DNA of 64,000 bases from an uncultured Fodinibius sp. (lineage in GTDB: Bacteria; Bacteroidota; Rhodothermia; Balneolales; Balneolaceae), in assembly GCA_913056235.1 (NCBI GenBank), contig CAJXMW010000002.1, positions 124,001-188,000 on the forward strand, given 5' to 3'. The translations under genes were made by a program, and so were the position numbers. The notes below the pieces were generated by a model. The model ran no database searches. It had not been told where the DNA came from and saw nothing but the letters and a program-made list of their open reading frames with translations. Below are positions 59,155 through 64,000 of the stretch, one piece after another; the first letter of the stretch is position 1, and each line of letters begins with the position of its first letter.

Positions 59155-61542
59155 ATGAAACGGTTTATTACAACAGTCTCTCTATTTCTTTTTTCACTTG
59201 CTTGTTTTTCAGCAAATGCGCAGACCACACCAACGAGCAATGCGGAAGCCATGATGGGTTTTGCTCGTGCGGTGGATGTTGCTGACGGTTCGGTATTTAT
59301 CGGCGAACCGTCGAATGCTCATCAGCCCGGTATGGTTTATATTTTTCGTCGTTCGAATTCCGAATGGGCGCAACAGGCCCAGCTATCGGCTTCGGATGGT
59401 GAGATTGGTGATGGCTTTGGTACCTCACTGGATGCTGCCGGCCGTCAGATCTTGATCGGCGCTCCTGAAAAGAATAATGAGCGTGGAGCTTTTTATGTTT
59501 TTGAAAAAGGAAGCGATGGCTCATGGAGTCAGGGAGCTCGCATTACTTCGCCTGACACCTCAGAAATCGAGTTTGGAGCCAGTGTAGCACAGCATAATGA
59601 TCTTGCATTTATTGGTGCACCCGGCGAAAATGATGGTGCTGGTGCTGTTTATGTCTTTAAGAAAGGGAACGGTTCATGGTCGCAGCAGGCACGGTTGGCT
59701 AATCCCGATACGTCGCGTGGTACTAGTTTTGGATCGGCGTTGGCTGTTGAAGGGTCGCAATTGTTCATTGGTGCTCCCCGCCACAAAGGTGGTGCCGTTT
59801 ATGTGTTTGGCAACGAAATGGGAAGCTGGAAAAAACAGGCAACCCTGGTGAATGATAATGTTGATGAAGAAGCACGCTTTGGCTCTACAATAAACCTGCG
59901 GGGGAAATTGGCGCTCATTGGTGCTCCTCGTCAGACTGGAGGATCGGGAGCTGTATTTGTGTTTCAAAATAATAATGGATGGAAAGCAACCGGTCAGCTG
60001 GTGGCCTACGATGGAGGTCCGCGCTATGGATTCGGTTCTGCGATAGCATTTGTAGGAAATGAAGCATGGATTGGCGCGCCTGGTGCCGATGGACGAAAAG
60101 GTGCGCTTTACGAGTACAAATGGGACAAAGACAGCAAGAACTGGGCAGGCGTTTCCAAGCTCAACGGCCCTGATCGTAAACATGGAGACCGTTTTGCTGG
60201 AACTATTGCAGTAGGTGAAGATATCGCCGTTGCCGGACTTGTTGGTGCCGATTATGGTGCTGGAACAGCTGCCATTATGCAAAAAGATAACCAGACCGGA
60301 TGGTCTGTTATGTCCACAGTGCTTAGCAAGAGCTCAGTGCTCGAGCCTATCACTGAAAAAGTTAAATGTGAAAATGGCACGGCTAATCTCTTTGGATGTA
60401 ATAACGTTAATTTGCTTTCCTTCCTGCCCAACGATGCAATAGGAGCAGATCGCGGTGTTCGCCTCAACGATATTTGGGGATGGACCGATCCGCAGACTGG
60501 CAAAGAGTACGCACTCGTCGGACGAATGGACGGTACTTCGTTTGTCGATGTCAGTAATCCTTCCAGTCCGGTTTATGTCGGTAACTTACCCAAGCCCGAT
60601 AGTGCGAATGCCAGCGTTTGGCGCGACATCAAGGTGTATAAAAATCACGCTTATGTTGTATCGGATAACGCCGGTGAACACGGCATGCAGGTTGTTGATC
60701 TCACTAAGCTTCGCGACTATAACGGCGAACCTCTCACACTAGAAGAGGATGCCCATTACGGGAAGGTTCATAGTGTACATAACGTGGTTATCAATACTGA
60801 TACTGGTTTTGCTTATGCTGTGGGTAGCAGCGGCGGTGGAAAAACCTGTGGTGGTGGCTTGCACATGATCAATATTCAGGATCCTACAAATCCAACTTTT
60901 GCAGGTTGCTTTGCTGATCCCTCTACCGGACGAAGCGGAACGGGGTATACTCATGACGCGCAGTGCGTAACTTACCACGGGCCGGATAAAGAACATAAAG
61001 GAGACGAAATCTGCATTGGTGCTAATGAAACAGCTATCAGTATTGCCAATGTAACGGACAAAAAGAATCCGAAAGCGTTGTCAACAGCTTCCTATCCTGA
61101 TTATGCTTACGTACACCAGGGATGGTTGACTGAAGATCACAAGTATTTTCTCCAGAATGATGAGCTGGATGAACTGACGGGAAATGTTGATCGTACGCGT
61201 ACTCTCATTTGGGATGTGACCGACCTGGATGATCCGCAGTTTGTCCGTGAATACTTTTTCGACAATGCATCCTCTGATCACAACTTATATATCAAAGGTG
61301 ATATGATGTATCAGTCGAACTATGTTAGTGGCCTGCAGGTGCTTGATGTAAGCGATCCAGCAAATCCTGTGAAGAAAGGATACTTCGACACGGAGCCATT
61401 TGGAGAGGATAAGCCGGGCTTTGCCGGAACCTGGAGCAACTATCCTTACTTTGACAGCGGTATTGTCATTATGAGTAGTTCAGCAGAAGGGCTGTTCATC
61501 CTGAATCCTATGCCTACTACCAAGAAGAAAAATTCTCGGTAA
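59155..61542 (+). CDS. choice-of-anchor B family secreted protein (FG-GAP-type and LVIVD repeats)
   Basis: The 795-residue protein has a signal peptide (KRFITTVSLFLFSLACFSANAQ). Residues about 30-385 hold about seven repeats of a FG-GAP/integrin-like blade with the wording IGAPxxxxxGAVYVF (for example FGTSLDAAGRQILIGAPE). Residues about 400-795 carry LVIVD-type propeller repeats (DVSNPSSPVYVGNLPKPDSA, NIQDPTNPTFAGCFADP, DVSDPANPVKKGYFDTE), the choice-of-anchor B architecture, with many Asp and conserved HSVHN and SDHNLYIKGDMMY blocks. It is extracellular or surface bound. Function unknown; two related propeller genes follow. Confidence 0.86.
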   Translation: MKRFITTVSLFLFSLACFSANAQTTPTSNAEAMMGFARAVDVADGSVFIGEPSNAHQPGMVYIFRRSNSEWAQQAQLSASDGEIGDGFGTSLDAAGRQILIGAPEKNNERGAFYVFEKGSDGSWSQGARITSPDTSEIEFGASVAQHNDLAFIGAPGENDGAGAVYVFKKGNGSWSQQARLANPDTSRGTSFGSALAVEGSQLFIGAPRHKGGAVYVFGNEMGSWKKQATLVNDNVDEEARFGSTINLRGKLALIGAPRQTGGSGAVFVFQNNNGWKATGQLVAYDGGPRYGFGSAIAFVGNEAWIGAPGADGRKGALYEYKWDKDSKNWAGVSKLNGPDRKHGDRFAGTIAVGEDIAVAGLVGADYGAGTAAIMQKDNQTGWSVMSTVLSKSSVLEPITEKVKCENGTANLFGCNNVNLLSFLPNDAIGADRGVRLNDIWGWTDPQTGKEYALVGRMDGTSFVDVSNPSSPVYVGNLPKPDSANASVWRDIKVYKNHAYVVSDNAGEHGMQVVDLTKLRDYNGEPLTLEEDAHYGKVHSVHNVVINTDTGFAYAVGSSGGGKTCGGGLHMINIQDPTNPTFAGCFADPSTGRSGTGYTHDAQCVTYHGPDKEHKGDEICIGANETAISIANVTDKKNPKALSTASYPDYAYVHQGWLTEDHKYFLQNDELDELTGNVDRTRTLIWDVTDLDDPQFVREYFFDNASSDHNLYIKGDMMYQSNYVSGLQVLDVSDPANPVKKGYFDTEPFGEDKPGFAGTWSNYPYFDSGIVIMSSSAEGLFILNPMPTTKKKNSR

Positions 61543-61606
61543 TTAATCTAAGCTGAACTAATTATATTACTTTAATCGCAATGAATGAGTAGTCGTTTTT
61601 GTGCTT

Positions 61607-62722
61607 ATGCAATGTTTCAAAAACTCTGTATTTGGTACGTTACTGTTAACAATTGCTTTGATTATAAGCTCTGGTTCACCGGTTGCGGGCCAGAGTAATT
61701 CCGGTGGGGATACCGGGACTACTAGCAGTACAAAGCAGCATATCTACGTTTGCAACCAGGGCGAAGCTACGCTGGCTGTTATTGACGTGGAAACCAATGA
61801 GATTGTTGACAGAATTGACCTCCAAGAGCTGGGGTTTTCGGAAAATGCCAAGCCCCATCACACGGTGGCAGAGCCTGATGGATCGTTTTGGTATGTAACG
61901 TTGATTGGAGAAAATCGCGTGCTCAAATTCAACCGGCAAAACGAACTTGTGGGACAAGCCTCCATGGAGGTGCCGGGACTGCTGTCTCTGCATCCCACAA
62001 AGGATCTGCTTCTCGTGGGGCGATCGATGAGTGCAGTGAATCCGCCGCAGAGTTTGGTAATGATCCGTCGCTCGGATATGACGGTTCAGAAAAAAGTCGA
62101 TACCTTCTTTGCGCGTCCGCATGCTCTTACGACTACTCCCGACGGTACCTGGTCCTATATAGCGAGTCTGGCAGAAAATCAGATTCTATCCATTAATAAC
62201 GACAGCGGAGAAACAAATCTTACAACCATGGGCGGCCAAACACATGTATTTGTAGATTTTACCATGTCACCCGACGGCAAGACGATGGTTGTTACCGGTC
62301 AGGTTACGGGTAAAGCACTTGTCTTTGATCTCAGTGATCCATCGTCGCCTGCGGTAACTGATACCATCGATGTAAATGCCCAGCCTTGGCATCCCGTGTA
62401 CTCACCGGATGGACGGTATGTCTATTTTGGAAATAAAGAGGCCCATACGATCACGAAGCTGGATATGAAGACGCGTACGGTGGATGCCGTATTTGAAGGA
62501 GAGGGCATTGCCCAGCCTCATGGCAGCGCGTTGTCGGCGGATGGAAAATACCTCTACATTTCGAATAACAATCGGAAGGGGACATATATGGCAGATCAGT
62601 CTGCACCTGCCAGTGAACAGCCGGGTACTGTCACGGTGATTAACACAGAAAGCGGGGTAATCGAAAAGGTGATTGAAGTTGATAGTTATCCGTCCGGTAT
62701 TGGTACCAATGCCCGCTGGTAA
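61607..62722 (+). CDS. YVTN-type beta-propeller secreted protein
   Basis: I use the ATG at 61607 (MQCFKNSVFGTLLLTIALII), not the GTG at 61601. After the signal peptide the 371-residue protein repeats units of about 42 residues such as IYVCNQGEATLAVIDVETNE, TVAEPDGSFWYVTLIGENRV and YSPDGRYVYFGNKEAHTITK, the YVTN/40-residue seven-bladed propeller pattern. Such proteins sit outside the cell or in the periplasm and bind proteins, haem or sugars; the ligand here is unknown. It lies 64 bases after the anchor B protein. Confidence 0.86.
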   Translation: MQCFKNSVFGTLLLTIALIISSGSPVAGQSNSGGDTGTTSSTKQHIYVCNQGEATLAVIDVETNEIVDRIDLQELGFSENAKPHHTVAEPDGSFWYVTLIGENRVLKFNRQNELVGQASMEVPGLLSLHPTKDLLLVGRSMSAVNPPQSLVMIRRSDMTVQKKVDTFFARPHALTTTPDGTWSYIASLAENQILSINNDSGETNLTTMGGQTHVFVDFTMSPDGKTMVVTGQVTGKALVFDLSDPSSPAVTDTIDVNAQPWHPVYSPDGRYVYFGNKEAHTITKLDMKTRTVDAVFEGEGIAQPHGSALSADGKYLYISNNNRKGTYMADQSAPASEQPGTVTVINTESGVIEKVIEVDSYPSGIGTNARW

Positions 62723-62814
62723 TATCCATTCAACATCAGGCAGATATCTGACAAAAGTACCGGATCTGTCGGTCATTCAAATCCCTAACAGCTATCTTTT
62801 TATCCTTAGAGAAC

Positions 62815-64000
62815 ATGCCTGATATGCGCTTTATTCTATTTACTATTACTGCACTAATGACTGTGGGATGTCAAAGCCCGCGATCCATAACGGGAAGTAC
62901 AAAGCAAAAGCCGAGTAATTTTGAGCGTGAGATAACCCCATTCCCCGTACATGATGCCCAGGAGCAGTTAATCGAATATCCATTTCTCGGTGGATTTAAT
63001 ACGCCGCGTCCCCAGTTTGTGGATATCGATGCCGACAAGGATCCGGATCTGTTTGTCCAGGAGAATTCGGATGAACTTATGTTTTTTGAAAACAAAGCAG
63101 GGGAATCGAAGTCTGAGTTGACCTGGAGAACGGATCGTTATCGTGATCTGGCGATAGGAGAATGGTTCCGTTTTGCCGATTTGGATCAGGATGGAGATTT
63201 CGACCTATTAACGGAACAGCCCTACAGCTATATCCGTTATTATCGCAATGACGGTTCGCCTGAGAATCCTGACTTTACGCTTGTTTCCGATTCACTGAAG
63301 GATGTCAATGGCAAACCCATTTTTTCGGATCGACAGAATATACCCAATGTCACAGATATTGATTGTGACGGCAAGCTCGACCTTTTTATTGGTCGGTTGG
63401 ATGGCACCGTAATGCGGTATGAATCAACAGGCTTGGATGATCGGGAAGTGCCAAAATTTAAGCTGGTCAGTAAGCAGTTTGAAGGCATTGAGATTGTTAA
63501 ACAGATTGGGACCATGCACGGGGCCAACACGCTAACTTTCGCTGATATCGATAACGACAATGACCAAGATCTTTTCTGGGGCGATTTCTTTGAGCCGAGC
63601 CTCTTACTTATCAGAAATGAAGGTTCCTGCAGTAACCCTGAGCTCCAGGGAGAACCGGAATCTTTCCCCTTGTCTGATCCCATAAAGTCGAGCGGTTATA
63701 ATGCTCCTGCCTTTGCAGATTGGGGACAGGATGGTGATCTGGATCTTTTTGTCGGTGTATTGGGCGGCGCCTATAATGCCAATCAGACACTTGCTGAGAA
63801 CTTCTACTTTTATGAGCAGACGGAAAACGGAAACTTTAAACAGCGATCAAAGCAATTTTTGAGCAACGTAGATATTGGCAATGAAAGCATTCCGGCCTCG
63901 GGAGATCTCGATGGCGATGGTGACAACGATCTACTTCTTGCCAACAAGATTGATCCCGGAAACGGAAACACCTCCCTCGTCTATAAGTTCGAAAACCGCG
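62815..64000 (+). CDS. FG-GAP/VCBS repeat lipoprotein, partial (C-terminus outside window)
   Basis: The frame starts at the ATG 62815 (a second ATG at 62824 gives MRFILFTITALMTVGC with a lipobox) and is open to the window edge. After the lipobox it has calcium-type repeats FVDIDADKDPDLFV, FADLDQDGDFDLLTEQ, DIDCDGKLDLFIG, FADIDNDNDQDLFWG, GDLDGDGDNDLLL, the FG-GAP or VCBS pattern of integrin-like propellers. It follows the YVTN gene by 92 bases and is probably co-expressed. Substrate unknown. Truncated here, so length cannot be compared. Confidence 0.82.
   Translation, partial: MPDMRFILFTITALMTVGCQSPRSITGSTKQKPSNFEREITPFPVHDAQEQLIEYPFLGGFNTPRPQFVDIDADKDPDLFVQENSDELMFFENKAGESKSELTWRTDRYRDLAIGEWFRFADLDQDGDFDLLTEQPYSYIRYYRNDGSPENPDFTLVSDSLKDVNGKPIFSDRQNIPNVTDIDCDGKLDLFIGRLDGTVMRYESTGLDDREVPKFKLVSKQFEGIEIVKQIGTMHGANTLTFADIDNDNDQDLFWGDFFEPSLLLIRNEGSCSNPELQGEPESFPLSDPIKSSGYNAPAFADWGQDGDLDLFVGVLGGAYNANQTLAENFYFYEQTENGNFKQRSKQFLSNVDIGNESIPASGDLDGDGDNDLLLANKIDPGNGNTSLVYKFENR

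Noticed and set aside
61676-62122. antisense frame opposite the YVTN gene
   Set aside because: Shadow of the periodic propeller sequence; no independent support.
1-64000. CRISPR array, rRNA operon or prophage
   Set aside because: No regularly spaced repeats, no rRNA-like sequence and no phage structural genes are seen; the only mobile-element trace is the recombinase remnant at 25197.

Overview
The window looks like a chromosome segment of a free-living, aerobic to microaerobic marine or saline member of the Bacteroidota/Balneolota lineage (Balneolaceae-like). Reasons seen or inferred: a Bacteroidota-type promoter (TAnnTTTG) before the tRNA gene, DUF5683 and DUF5694 proteins, DPP-IV type S9 peptidases, many acidic secreted proteins, and lipoboxes rather than long leader peptides. 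The taxon is inferred, not proven.

Layout. 1-3047: housekeeping block on the plus strand (EVE protein, dCTP-deaminase family protein, [2Fe-2S] protein, RsmE), preceded by a partial PP-loop ligase. 3304-9137: minus-strand run rng-hslV-hslU-ctpA closed by a terminator. 10025-24300: DUF5694 protein; a minus operon (lipoprotein, small protein, biotin carrier, murA); DUF3108-dut-MFS transporter; an S9 peptidase; a PH-domain protein; and a cytochrome c maturation operon ccmC-ccmD-ccmE-ccmF with DUF5683 protein and truA. 25118: tRNA-Asn followed immediately by a decayed serine recombinase, the scar of a lost mobile element.

26221-37106 is a signalling region: a seven-PAS soluble histidine kinase, an MscS channel, and a cassette of two SsuA/NMT1-like lipoprotein binding proteins, one translationally coupled to a membrane histidine kinase, followed by another soluble kinase. 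No ABC permease, ATPase or response regulator lies beside them. A duplicated junction, a vestigial kinase start and a frameshifted third binding-protein tail in opposite orientation show the cassette has been duplicating and decaying. This is the most unusual part of the window.

37103-48341 is a copper-handling island: copA-copB-permease-DUF2231 on the minus strand, divergent copR-copS on the plus strand with two perfect inverted repeats between them, then a minus run of a Met-rich protein, a SHOCT protein, a Met-rich cytochrome c lipoprotein, a repeat lipoprotein with acidic calcium-type loops and a methyltransferase. 49306-52172 is xylB-xylA. 52490-58525 carries copper nitrite reductase (NirK), an auracyanin/azurin-type cupredoxin, an outer-membrane channel, a decayed site-2 protease, a sulfide:quinone-reductase-like flavoprotein and a universal stress protein. 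59155-64000 holds three consecutive secreted beta-propeller/FG-GAP proteins, the last cut by the window edge.

Functionally, cytochrome c maturation, cytochrome c, cupredoxin and NirK fit a respiratory chain with a nitrite-reducing branch, and the copper island would supply and detoxify its copper. The CcmE protein uses the cysteine (CxxxY) form of the haem-binding motif.
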